In this document: piece after piece, positions 24,501-36,200 of the stretch | Layout of the letters: each line of letters starts with the position of its first letter | Position numbering within the stretch: position 1 is the first letter of the stretch | Origin: Boswellia sacra | Lineage: Eukaryota; Streptophyta; Magnoliopsida; Sapindales; Burseraceae | NCBI GenBank assembly: GCA_013180625.2 | Contig: SNVD02009882.1 | Coordinates: 1-64,000, forward strand | Direction: 5' to 3' | Length of the DNA stretch: 64,000 nucleotides | Position numbers and translations under genes: made by a program | Notes under the pieces: model-generated | Database searches by the model: none | What the model was told of the DNA's origin: nothing | What the model saw: the letters and a program-made list of their open reading frames with translations, nothing else

Positions 24501-26642
24501 GACTCTTTTTTGGCTCTTTATAAGGAAAAAAGAGCATGCAATATGGTAGCCAAAAGCATTTTGAATTCAAAGCCCTGCAGCACCTGGCATGTAATAAATA
24601 CCTCATGAAGACCATGAAAAGCAGGAGAAAAGCTGGAGCTCTCATTAACAACACTTGTCTCCTCATCATGATCACATCCCCATGCCTCATAGTTCCCAAA
24701 TGAACTATCATCCAATTCAACTTCATTAGTGTCAAATGTGTCTGCCCCATCATCAAGTGCATCAGAGTTGGAATCAAATTTTTGGTGTACACTGCATGTT
24801 TGTGCCTTCTGATTATCTTTATCAAAATGGCAGATCATCTCCTTGAGGATTGGAGAAATTTCACTCTTCACAAGTATGTTCATTATCATCTGTTCAATTA
24901 GTTCTAAAGAAACAAATTAAATAAATATTAGACAAAGGTACTAAACATTGAAAAGTAACAGCCAACTATTACGGCACATGACCTAACAGTTCTGTTATCC
25001 GCAAAGTCATATACCTTTGGCAAACGAGATATCAATAACATCTGAAGTATTGTTTTGGAGTAAATAAGATTCTCACTTTCCAGGCACTTCAAGAGAATCA
25101 AAAAGTACCCGACATGCTCCATATATTCCAAGATTATTTAGTAGGAGACTTTTGGCCCCACCTTCATCAATTTGTGCTGATGTCTGATGATATGGGGGAC
25201 CCACAACAAATGCAACTACAAAACCAGGATAAAATTAATAACTGAAAGAGAAAAGAAATTTTTTATTTGGAAGGCTAATGTAAGATGGCACCTACCATCA
25301 AACTTCTTTATATTAAAAGCTTCAAATGAAGACTCCAGTGTTGACAGCGGTGAAATCTACATAAACCACTTACATGAGTTAGAATTCTGATTTGCTGAAT
25401 AATTTAATAAATTAGAATAATATCAACCTTCCTCTCAGACTCTTTCATAGAATGACCTCCATCTTGTCCATTCTCGACTACACCCGCTGTGCCAGTCTCT
25501 GTCACCAAAGCAATATATTAGAAAACTGATGAAAACAAATGTCTCTATATGCAGCAATATAATGCAAAGTGAAGAGACATCATCATGACAGTAAAACTTG
25601 TAGCTGATAACTCAAAGCTAGGAAGCACGAGGCTGAGTAACAAGCCACATTTTAAGCAGAAAAATTAACCATACCCACAAGCTCATTCAGTGACGTGTCA
25701 TTTCAAAAAAGAAAAGAAAAAGATTATTAATAAAATCAAATAAATTTCAAGATGAATTAAAACTTTCCCAAGAGAATCTCTGGGACATGCTCTCTATTCT
25801 TCCATACTGAGAATTCTGACACATCACTATAAAATCTCAAAACACAACAAAGATCAAACTATATCCAGATTTTAACACCATCACCTAGTTCATCATCCAG
25901 ACCAGCCCGACTGATCCCAACGAGGACCTTACACGCGTCAGCATGCGCAGCATCAACCCTCACAGAATAAATTTTCACTCCTGCCTCCAATGTGCAACTT
26001 GCCTATCCATTTAAAATTCCATTAATAACCAAATAAAGTAAAACAAAAACCTCTAACATTTTCAGTTAAACAGTTCCAACAGGAGCAATCCACACCTTCT
26101 GAAAATTAGTATCCGCATCACCTTCTACTGTTTCAACTTTAATAATCTCACTAAGATAATCTATTAGCTTCAGCTCCCAAGTGTTCTTCTGATTTATTTT
26201 CCAAATTAAGGGAATAAAGCAATCAATCAAAGCTATTTAAAATTTAGCCTCAATTCATCAACAATTATTGAATGTTCGTTTGTGAAGAAACCGTTCTTTA
26301 TTTATACAAATAATGACCAAATATTTAAATATGCTTTCGAATTAACAGAAACTAACACAAATTGATTTAATATGATATAAATATTCTAACGTTTTCGCTA
26401 GCAAGCTTAATGCAGTTTTGGAACAACTCGATGATCTGTTCCTGGCTGAGGTAAGGGTCATCATTGGGAGGCCGAAGCGAAGTGGTGGCTGTAGCTTTGC
26501 GGCGGATGGCGGCTACGCGTGCGGCACGAGCCCGGACGCGTTCTAGTTGGTCGTCGTTTGAGCCTAAGAAGAATTGTCTCGTTGATGACAGGAGTCGGTT
26601 CGACACAGTGGCCCTCTGCCTCGGGGTCTGTGTTTCCGCCAT
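21540..26642 (-). pseudogene. CAP-H: Condensin subunit CAP-H (kleisin, barren family), apparently disabled
   Basis: CAP-H is the kleisin that bridges the SMC2/SMC4 heads of condensin I. Exons on the minus strand: 26642-26391, 26188-26096, 26002-25885, 25498-25428, 25356-25296, 25215-25015, 24903-24602, 24396-24256, 24159-23917, 23652-23622, 22955-22813, 22338-22228 and 21767-21540. They give ~665 codons against ~670 in Arabidopsis. Landmarks are FFLGSNDD and ELFQNCIKLASEN (N terminus), CTLEAGVKIYS, PYHQTSAQ, EMPDIFASPKNSKTLLLP, CLGKRRRKLS, VDKIEVEYNKTS and DISPHLCFICLLHLANEHGL (C-terminal winged helix). Three lesions stand out: an in-frame TGA at 25073-25075; GG instead of AG before the expected start of exon 2; and CAA instead of CAG before the 22955 exon. 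All other junctions keep phase and no coding frameshift is seen. The decay is therefore recent, or confined to this haplotype or assembly. Identity is certain; loss of function is inferred. Confidence 0.88.
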
Positions 26643-26791
26643 TTTAGAGAGAGGGGGAGGTTTTGGAAAGTAAAAATTTAAAAAAGCGAGGGATGGAAGA
26701 ATGTGTTTACGAAGGAAGCGCAAAAAGGGTAAGAAAATCGTTTTGGAGAAAGGGATGTTTCGCATGAAATAGCGAAAACGTTTTTTTTTTT
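26643..26791. promoter_or_regulatory. CAP-H proximal upstream region
   Basis: Only ~150 bases separate the CAP-H start codon from the edge of the foldback transposon at 26792. An upstream in-frame extension of exon 1 (to 26765) is open, but the first residues before MAETQ look non-coding. MAETQ at 26642 is preferred because the family begins with a short polar N terminus. Confidence 0.4.
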
Positions 26792-27974
26792 GGGTTATTA
26801 ATAATTTACCCCATGAGGTTTAGTGAAAATACAAATTACCCCTTAAAGATTTAAAATTACAAATTATCCTCTGATTTTTGAATTCTGCCGTTAAGTTAAA
26901 CGGAGTAGGGGTATTATTGAAAATCAAATTCGTGTGATACAAATAAGAGATATTAACAATTTCCTCTCTGAGATTAAGCGAAAATATAAATTCCCCCCTT
27001 CCGAGATGAAAAATAATTAAAAAATAAGGATGAAAACAATAATAATAATTCAAAACAATAATAATTAAAAATATTTGAAACTTTATTGAATAAATAATAA
27101 AAAGTAAATTTGAATCAAATTGAAGTCAATATCTTAATCCAAGCTTTAATTAACAAACCAAAATTGGGTGGCGATGAGTTCTGGTAGAGGAAAGAGAGGA
27201 GAAATTGGTGACGGGAGCAATTTCGCGAATGAAGAGAAGGAAACGACGATTGTAGAGGTGTCAATTCATTTCATGTGTGTTGACCTATTTAATTGTTCTT
27301 GTGGAGACACGAAACGCGGATTCGACACGGTTATTAAATGTGTCGTCCACATGTTGTAATCGTGTCATATTTAATTAACATAATTTACTTAATTATTTAA
27401 CCTAATTATGCATAGTATATCATATTCTATATATTTATATCAATTAAAATTACTATTAGAATATAAATAATTGTTAGTATTAAAAATTATTAAAATCATT
27501 ACAATGTACTATATAATCAAAAAAATTTTAATTTTATAATATATATGTTATAAGTAGTTAGAGAAGGAGGCGGAAGAAGAAAGAAATATAAGGGTATTTA
27601 GGTAATTTTGAAAAAAGTGAGTGAAAGTGTTTGTATTTATATAAGGGTATTTTTGTTAAATAGCATATGTTATTCTCGCTTTCATCTTTTTTCATTTAAT
27701 TTAATGTCGAAATTCAAAAATAAGGGGATAATTTGTAATTTCAAAATATGCAGGGGGAATTTGTATTTTTGCTTAAGCTCAGGGGGTAAATTGTTAATAT
27801 CAAATAGCGAACATAAGGTTATTTTAGTAAAATTGTGAATTATTTTTTTTCTCTCCTCTTTTTCCGTTTAACTTAACGGAGAATTCAAAACCATGAGGCA
27901 ATTTGTAATTTCAAATCTTACAGGGGGTAATTTGTATTTTCACTTAACCTCAAGGGGTAAATTGTTAATAACCC
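26792..27974. mobile_element. Mutator-like foldback, two nested copies
   Basis: The outer ends are inverted for ~120 bp: GGGTTATTAATAATTTACCCC at 26792, with the reverse complement of the right end reading GGGTTATTAACAATTTACCCC. Both arms continue through GTGAAAATACAAATTACC and GTTAAGTTAAACGG. Flanks are nine Ts (26783-26791) and TTTTCTTTT (27975-27983), consistent with a 9-bp duplication. A second, diverged arm pair lies inside: GATATTAACAATTT at 26949, and GGGTAAATTGTTAATATC ending at 27801. The innermost DNA holds a hAT fragment and a GC-richer stretch (27168-27250). No transposase is visible. Confidence 0.7.
27251..27560. mobile_element. Truncated hAT MITE of the CGTGTCG family
   Basis: It starts TAGAGGTGTCAATTCATTTC. 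It shares ordered words with 49930-50436 (TGACCTATTTAATT, GATTATTAAA-like, AATCGTGTCATATTTAATT, AATTTACTTAATT, ATTATTAAAATCAT). The right half, including the terminal repeat, is missing. It sits inside the nested foldback. Confidence 0.55.
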
Positions 27975-29165
27975 TTTTCTTTTTTATCATTAAGCATAGA
28001 TAATACAGCATTTACAACTCACCTTTAATTTAAACTCCACAGTCTAAAATAACAGTATATATAATAAAAATTTACTAATTAAAAGAATAAAAAAATTACA
28101 TATCCCATCAAATTTTATGATATAAACACTACAACAGGTTATAAAATATAAATTATATATAAAATATAAGTTTAATATTACTGTTTATCAATAAAGTACA
28201 TGAACAACCCCACTATTACATGCTATTATTAAAAACTATTTATACAAACTTATCTATACAAACTGACGTGACATGATATGATTTGATAAATAAATACGGT
28301 GATTTGATAAATATATATTAATAATAAATAACATTAATTAACATGAGTGATGTGACGACCATATAAGAATGCTACATCAATTTGTATATGTGAGTTTGTA
28401 TAAGTAATTTGTATGAGTAACATTACTCTTTTCAAATATATTTAAAACTACAACCCTCAAACACTACGATTTTATCATATAAATTATTATATTAAGTTAT
28501 AAAATTTAAATTATATATAAAATATAAGTCTAATATAAACTATCATATCTAATTATAAAATATTAAATTTTTATTATCATTACATCTTAAAGCAATCAAA
28601 TTTTTATTATTTAACCACCAACAAAAAGTCACACGGAACCCCCGGACGCTTTTGTGTCCTCTTAATCAAACAAGTTAGGAAAAGTTTTAAGAAAATAAAA
28701 ATTGCACTTATTAAATGTTTTTAATCTCAAGCAACGATGACGTTTATTTCAACTAAACACCTTTAAAACAAAAAAAAAAAAGCAATTAAAATGCTTTTGA
28801 CAACACCACAATGAATCTCAGTTTCCTAGCTATTAACTAATTTGGGTTAAAAAATAATAAAAATAATCATCAACCAAATGACTTGATTAAAATCATCAAC
28901 ACCTTCAGAAGAACAAAGAGCTTACTTTCAGTAGTCATTCTTAATTTAAAAAGAGAGACACAGAGCCACAAGTACAACCAAGGGTAAGTTTAAATACAGA
29001 TCATTAGTAAAGTATCCTATATTTCTTATGAAGATCGCAGGCAATTACATTAGCCAGAAATCTCCCTTTGGTTTACATCTTTAAGCTTGCAAGCATCAAA
29101 TGCATCTTATTTATTCATTAGAATGGTCAAGGAATTGCTATACTAGCGAGGAGCTACATCCACTT
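27975..29165. other. Intergenic, 3' flank of the DUF212 gene
   Basis: AT-rich with no coding signal. The last ~150-200 bases before 29166 are less AT-rich and probably form the 3' untranslated region of the minus-strand DUF212 gene. Confidence 0.5.
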
Positions 29166-31356
29166 CTAAACTCTCATGATGTATGCTACTATACATCCCA
29201 ACATAGCACCAGCAGCAACCTGCACCAATGACAGTAGAAGTAAAAGTTACATTTAGAAAATGAAAACGTGTTACGGTGATGATCAGGAGTTGCATCGCCA
29301 TGGGGTATGGTCCAAAATTGCCATTGTTTCTCAAAAATCTTCTCATCACAGTTCTCATTTGATATTAGTTTGTTTAAAAAATAGCTCCAGCAGGACATTA
29401 AAAGAAAGAAAAACTGTACAAATTGTACAAATGCATACCAAATAACAAAATAACCCCAGACCTGAATTGGTGTATGACCAAGTGAATCTCGTAGAGGTCT
29501 AATGTTGGAGACAGGGTGTTCAGGAGGTAACTCACATACAATTTGATTTAGTAACTGGAACAAGTAAGATATACAATTAAATTATTGAATAAGTAATGAC
29601 AAATAAAGTGTGCTATGAAACTAATGCGGCAGCATCACACAAATAATAGAAAAGAACCCAATTATTCAGCTAGCAATAACCATGAACCAGTTTTCTTTTA
29701 ACTTATATTAACTTCCATGAGAGCAACCAGTTGTGTAGTAACAAGCACTAAATACAAGAAATGAACGCATAGCTGCAAATGAACATACTTCTGCTTGGCG
29801 GCCAGCATGAAGCCTTACACCAGAAGCATCATACATTACCTGCAAGATCACAAAAATATTAATCCAGACAGCTTTACAATGTAAATATGAACAGAGACAT
29901 GAGAAATCATTTACAAGCAATGACAAAATGCCTACCCATCTGCTTGATCAGACGAGAAATTAATCTGCTTTAGCAAAAAAAAATCGTATAAATAAGTAAA
30001 CGATTGTACTTTCTCCTATTCAAGTAAAGAAGTTCTTTAAATCCAGAATGGACAAATAGGACCTAAAAATTCCATCCATCTAGTGCAAGTAGGAGCTGAC
30101 TATGGTTTTCAATAAAGTAAAAAAAATACTATTAGTCAATGAGTTTTGCAATCATAACAAGGCAAGTTCATGGATAAAGATTAAAGATCTGTAAATGTAA
30201 TCCCCAGGAGCTGACTATAATCGCTTCCTCGTTAAATCACTTGATAGAATCTAATTATACACAGAAGTTGAATGTTCAAAAACAAATGAGACATGAGACA
30301 TTTGTATTGTGGTTTAACTCTGATTGAACTAAGCTACAATTCAACCACAACTGGGAATTTAATATAATATGTTAACTTGCTTGAAAAATTGAAGCACTTA
30401 GTACATAACAAACTGATTAAATTTAAATTTAACAATTGAAATTTAATATCGATATGATATGGATGCAGACACAGGTGTGTTCTTTTTGTGACCTTGTGTT
30501 TTTATTTTCAATAAGATTTAAGAATATGTTATTTATTTTAAATTATTTTAAATTTAAAAAAATGATACGTGATGGTTGATATTGAATGTTATATGCTTTA
30601 AAAAATGTACAGCACATAGATAACAGGATTTGAGTTTAAAAAAGGAAGCAACCTATAGAATGAACAAGACCTGGTTAAACAAGTACGTACAACACATGCC
30701 AAAACCAAGGCGACAGCAAATGCTGATCCTCCAGTTCCTTCTTGTAATCCAATAGCAACAGCAAGAGCTGTCACAGTTGCTGAATGGGACGAGGGCATTC
30801 CACCTGACCTAACTAGTCTTTTCACATCCCATCTCTTCTCCTTGAACCTGCCCATTCAACAACTGAGCACATAAAACAGAATGAATGTTTTGTCTTTTCT
30901 TTTCCTTTTTAAGGAACCGTAAAAGTGTATTAAAGAAAATTAATTACAGAAAAGTTATGTTATTCAAAACAATTGAAAGCCACCCATTATCACATACCAG
31001 CAACATGTGGCTATGTGAAGAAACTCCAATTAATGAAGCACACACATTTGTACAGACAATTTCAAAATCAAATACTTTATACAGTTTCTTGTAGCCAGTG
31101 ATGATACCATACCACCAGGGTTTGTTTATATATTTTTTCTATTCTTCTATTTTGCCTGTTTTCTCAGCAGCCGAACAGGAAATAAAGAGTGAGAGGAAGG
31201 GACAAAATACCAGGCGGTGAAAAGCTTGAAGAACTGGGCTGTAGCGAAGGCGAGAAAAGCGGAAAGTAAGGGGACGTTAGAGGGGACAATGGACGGCAGT
31301 GATGACCCTGATCGAAAGCTTGATGACCCATCAACGGCTGTTAATACTTCGTCCAT
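29166..31356 (-). CDS. DUF212 / divergent PAP2-family membrane protein
   Basis: Also annotated in plants as acid phosphatase/vanadium-dependent haloperoxidase-related protein; no proven substrate. Five exons (31356-31211, 30847-30691, 29839-29789, 29554-29462, 29219-29166) give 166 residues with every junction in phase. Order of features: a Ser-rich N terminus; a first hydrophobic segment (SNVPLLSAFLAFATAQFFK); then FKEKRWDVKRLVRSGGMPSSHSA, in which SGGMPSSHSA is the family signature and resembles PAP2 motif 2. After it come membrane segments (TVTALAVAIGL; FAVALVLACVV), the conserved MYDASGVRLHAGRQAE, an LGHTPIQ loop and a final membrane segment (VAAGAMLGCIVAYIMRV). The start MDEV is chosen because it matches the family; an in-frame codon eight residues upstream is not an ATG. 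Confidence 0.93.
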
Positions 31357-31827
31357 TGAAATCCAGAGCCAAAACTCCAATACAGAGATGCAGCGATAGA
31401 AGTTTCAGTCTTTCAAGTTCAAGCAAGTCCCAGTTAAGGCTCTTCTTCAGCGCATTTAAATAGATTTATTTTAAAAAATAAACAAAATGGATTATTATTG
31501 GTAAAGGCGCGCGATAGCGTGAGCCAGCTGGTTATTATGGATTCGTTTTTCGTCTGATTTTCGGTATCTCCGTTCTTTTTTTAATTCGGAGTCGGGATAT
31601 TTATAGCCTTTTTAATCTTCCAATCAAGCTATTTAGTAGTGACATCAAATCACACATGATTGATGCTCTTTGTCTTAACTTAATTGCGTGTTTTATTCAA
31701 ATTGACATTCACCTTTTTTGAGCTTCTTTGGCTATTGCTTAACGCATTTAAAATCTTTAAAAGGTTATTTAATTTGTAAATAAGAATATGGATCAATATT
31801 ATACCCCTTCCCTTCCCTCTACTTTAA
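31357..31827. other. Upstream region of the DUF212 gene
   Basis: A non-coding 5' flank. No element is placed with confidence. Confidence 0.4.
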
Positions 31828-33259
31828 GGGCATGTTTGGATGACAGGATAAAAGGGAAGATTGGACTATTTTTAAGATTATTTATCCTATTTTTTTGTTT
31901 GGAATACTTTAACAAGATTGGAACTAGACTAATGCTAGTCTTAATAGTGCCCAATTCATGAACCATGGGACAAGTTGTCCCAAGTTTGGATCAATATTTT
32001 ATTGTTTTAATCTTATTATAATTAATAATAATAAGTGATATAATATAATAAAAAATAAAATAAAATAATTATTAATAAAAATATTAAAAATATAATATAT
32101 AATATTTATCGATAAAAATTAAAAATAAATATATTATCATTAATAATTTTAGAAAAATTAATATAATGCAAAAAGAAATATTATTACACTCATATTAATA
32201 TAAAAATAAAAAATCTCATAAATATAATAAATAAGTACATTATTCAATTAATAATTCCAAAATAATATTAATTTTATATAATAAAAATGAAATATTACCA
32301 AAAAAATTATTATAATAACATAAACACTTAGAAATAGAATAATTAATTGAATTAATCAATTAATAATTTCAAAATAATATTATTTTTCTATAATAAAAAT
32401 AAAAAATTATTAAAAATTAATATAATAATATAAACATTTATAAATACAATAATTAATTGAATTACTCAAATAATTAATTCTAAAATAATTTTTTACATAA
32501 TAAAATGGAATATTATTTAAAAATTAATATAATAATACGAGCATTTATAAATACAATAATTAATTGAACTACTCAATTAATAAATCCAAAATAATTTTAT
32601 TTTTATATAATAAAATAGAATATTATTAAAAAAATTAATATAATAATATAAACATTTATAAATACGATAATTAATTAGATTACTCAATTACTAATTTCAA
32701 AATAATTTTATTTTCATATAATAAAAATGAAATATTATTAAAAAACTATTAATAAAATATAGAAATTTATATATATAATAAATAATTATATCACCTTTGT
32801 AATAATTTCATAATATAGTATAATTTTTAATTATATTTACATATTTAATTATTTTTATCTGAAATTAATCTTCATTATTCACTTATAAAAATGATGTAAT
32901 AATAATTAAAAATTAATCCAAAATATTAAAATTATTATTTATAATTTATATAATAATTAATTCCTAATGAAATGCAAAATATGTTAATTTTTATAAAAGC
33001 ATTAACAAATTTTTAAATATTTTTAATAAATATTAAATTAATTTTTGTTTAAATCAAACTTGATTAAAATAATTTATTTTATATTTAAAAATTGATTTCT
33101 AAAATTTTATTATATACTAATATAGTCCAGTCCCATACTACACCAAACATAATATATTACTATCTATAGTCCAGTCCAATCTAGTCTAGTCCCAATCCTA
33201 ATCCCAATCTCAGTCCAATCCAGTCCAGTCCAGTCCAGTCCTGACTCCCAAACGCGCCC
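31828..33259. mobile_element. PIF/Harbinger-like non-autonomous element (1.43 kb)
   Basis: The ends are GGGCATGTTTGG (31828) and CCAAACGCGCCC (to 33259), which are inverted. They are flanked by TAA on the left and TTA on the right. The terminus and the three-base TWA flank suit Tourist/Harbinger elements, though the two flanks are not identical. Next to the right end are many TCCAG/GTCCA repeats. The interior is very AT-rich and largely an array of ~108-bp units. Confidence 0.55.
32220..32775. repeat. AT-rich minisatellite, ~108-bp unit, about five copies
   Basis: Each unit contains TAATTAATTGAATTACTCAA, then CCAAAATAATTTTATTTT, TATAATAAAATGGAATATT and AATATAATAATATAAACATT with variations. 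Unit starts lie near 32336, 32449, 32557 and 32666, with partial copies on both sides. The array lies wholly inside the Harbinger-like element. Confidence 0.75.
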
Positions 33260-33285
33260 TTAGGGAGTCAGGACTGGACTGGACT
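33227..33285. repeat. Perfect 23-bp inverted repeat at the right end of the Harbinger-like element
   Basis: Bases 33227-33249 pair perfectly with 33263-33285 around a 13-base loop (33250-33262). The loop contains the terminal CAAACGCGCCC and the TTA flank. It may be the junction of two element copies lying tail to head. Confidence 0.85.
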
Positions 33286-36200
33286 ATTCTATCGTTTTAA
33301 AAATTCTACGCTGCTGCAGTTAATCAAAGTTAATATATTTTGTAAAATTTTAATGAAAATAATTAAAATATCCTTAAAATACTAACCCTATGAAAAATCT
33401 CTAAAATCAATAGAAATTAAAAAATCAGTTTTTAACGAATAAATAAATTATTGACTACCATGGTTCATCCAAAGGAGTTTGAAAATTATATTATTTTTAG
33501 TTGTTTCTTAAAGTTTAATATCTTAAGATATTTTAATCATTTTAATTGAAATTTAACAAACAAAAATTAACTTTAACCAATGGTATGTTGGGTAGGAAAG
33601 GTTTGTAAGATTTTTAGTAGAACTACAAGTAGTCTACTGAAATTACCCCAAAAAGTAAGAACAATAATTGTTAATATGAATAACACAGCCGCAAGACATC
33701 ACGGATCAAGCACGAATAGTGGTGAGATAAGCAAATCGGATTAAGGCATGGATGGGGCTAATATGAGGATTCATTGCCCGTAAAATGAGAGTCGGATCCA
33801 ACCACAAAACTGTTTCCTTTTTTTTATTAGAAAACTGTTTTATAACAACGTAAGTTTACCTATAGATTTAAACAATATTAATCACGTATTATTTTCAAAA
33901 TCAACTATATATTTTTGTCAAATTATGAAAACAAAAACGTAAAATATAAAAACAAACATATTATATCTTGTCACGGTGAATTTCATGTATGTTAATAGTT
34001 TCATGTTTGTTAATAATAACAAAATACAGGATCCTCTTAGAAGATTACAAAATAATTACTAAGAAAAGTTGAGACGATAATAATAATAGAACTCTGTATC
34101 GAAACAATTGATACATTTCAATTGCTTCTTCGTAAAGAAGTCTACAACAAGAAGTTATGGGCTTAAATGCTTCGCTTAAAATACAAGTCAACCAACCTCA
34201 TTCAAATGAATGTTCTCACCTTGGGCCTAAAGGAATTCTCCCCACCGCCCACTTTGGGCTAGCCAGAAGGATCATGCGGTGCAGTGGCGGTGATCAATCT
34301 CTACAAGTAAACTCTTTCCACTTTGTTCAATTTCTTCTGAATTTGGGCTAAGCCTCTTGGATTTGAGCTCTTTCTATGACTTTCCCAAGAAAGATCAAAT
34401 TTCAAGACTCCAATTGTTTATGAATTTTACATTAAAAGATTTTTTTTTATTTTCTCAACTCCCTTTTCAAATAAAGTTAAGAATAAAATTGAGGGTAAAT
34501 ACTATTGATGACTTTAAACTAATGTCTAATATTAAATATGACCCCAAGACTTACTCAAATGTCAATAGTAACTTTAGCATTAGTCAAAATCCATTAAAAG
34601 TTGACAGCAAAAGGATAAGCTAGTAAAACCCTTATCATCTCATAAAAACTTTTAAATTATCACAATTATAAATTTTAATAATTGAAATCAAAATAATAAA
34701 AACAATAATTTATAAGCCTTAACTTATAAAACTGAAAATTAAAAAATATAACAAATTGAAAATCTGAAAATAACAAATAATGACGATTAATAAAAATTAT
34801 AAATTAGTTCCAACACTAGCTAATTTGAAATTAAATCTCAAAATAACAAAAATGATAAAAAATTATTAATTAGTCTCAACACTTGTTAATATAAAATTAA
34901 AATCCCAAATTAACAAAAACTCCTAATAATTAAAAAACAATAATTCCTAAGCATCTATAACATCTATTTGAAAATAAAAATAAAAGAAAAAGAAAAACAA
35001 GTTAAAGTCTAAAGATAACAAAAAATCCTAAAAATTAATTATTTTTAAGCCTGAATGATATTAATCTGTATTAAAAAGAAATAGAACAAATCAAAATCCC
35101 AAAATAATAAAAATCATAATAGTTAGTTAAAACAAAATAATAGTATAATGTTGTAGTAAACAACATAATAAGGTTGTGGGACGTTATGTATATTTTTTTC
35201 TTTAGATCTCACGATTGAAGCGTACCTTTTGAAAAACTTAAGGATAAGGCTTCAGGTACAAGGAGCATATTATTATTTTCCCAAGTTTATTTCATGAGGA
35301 TTTAGAGGTTGATGGTGTGGGGCTATTACATTTTACATTATTGGAATATTTATGAATAAAATTAAAAACAAAAACATATAAACCCTAATTCTTTATCTCT
35401 ATTGTTCACCTCTTTTCTATGATTTAATTTGTAAAATTTTTTTTAAAGACATTGATTTAATTTTCCTTGCATAAATCCCTATAACAAGAGCAGCTAGCTA
35501 GTGCTCACTAGCAAGAATTTTCATATCTTGTTTGCTCTTGCATTTTCTATGGCGAAATATTGCATTTGAATCCCAAATTTTTGTTAGTGATTACAAAGTT
35601 GAAGGTTTTTGAGGGAGTAATATTGGTTCAACTTCAATATAATCATTCTACATGTAAGCTAGAATCACACTTTCTTAGCATCTTTTGCAAAAGCCGCCCT
35701 CAAAACTTTATAAGAAATTAAAATAAAAATTATTGGAGATCGACAATGTATTGATTCATAAATTAATTAAGGGATTCCAAGAAAACTCAGGACACCACAC
35801 CATTAAAATACCCTAACTAGTTAGGGTTATCCTAGGAATAATAAGACGTGCTTTAATTAAAATTTTGAATTTTAAATTTAATGATAGGAGTGGCATGCTG
35901 CATGCATGAAGTTGTCAAGTTGGGTATAGAGCATTTTTTATGCGTATTTATACGCACACCCTATAATATATATAAAATACACGTATTTGTTTTTTTTAAT
36001 ATAAGATTCTTTGTAATTTATTGAAAATTTTTAATCACGGGTGAAGATTGCTTAAATCTATAATCCATTAAAAATTATGCATAACATAGTTAAGAAAACA
36101 ACACATTTATATTATAAAAAGGGCGATGTTGATGTATTTGGGAATGGGGCTAATGTGAGAGTTGGTGGGACTCATATAATATTACTCAGGTTTATGATTG

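Noticed and set aside
25073..25075. TGA read as selenocysteine in CAP-H
   Set aside because: Land plants lack the selenocysteine insertion machinery, and CAP-H has no redox role. A nonsense change is far simpler.
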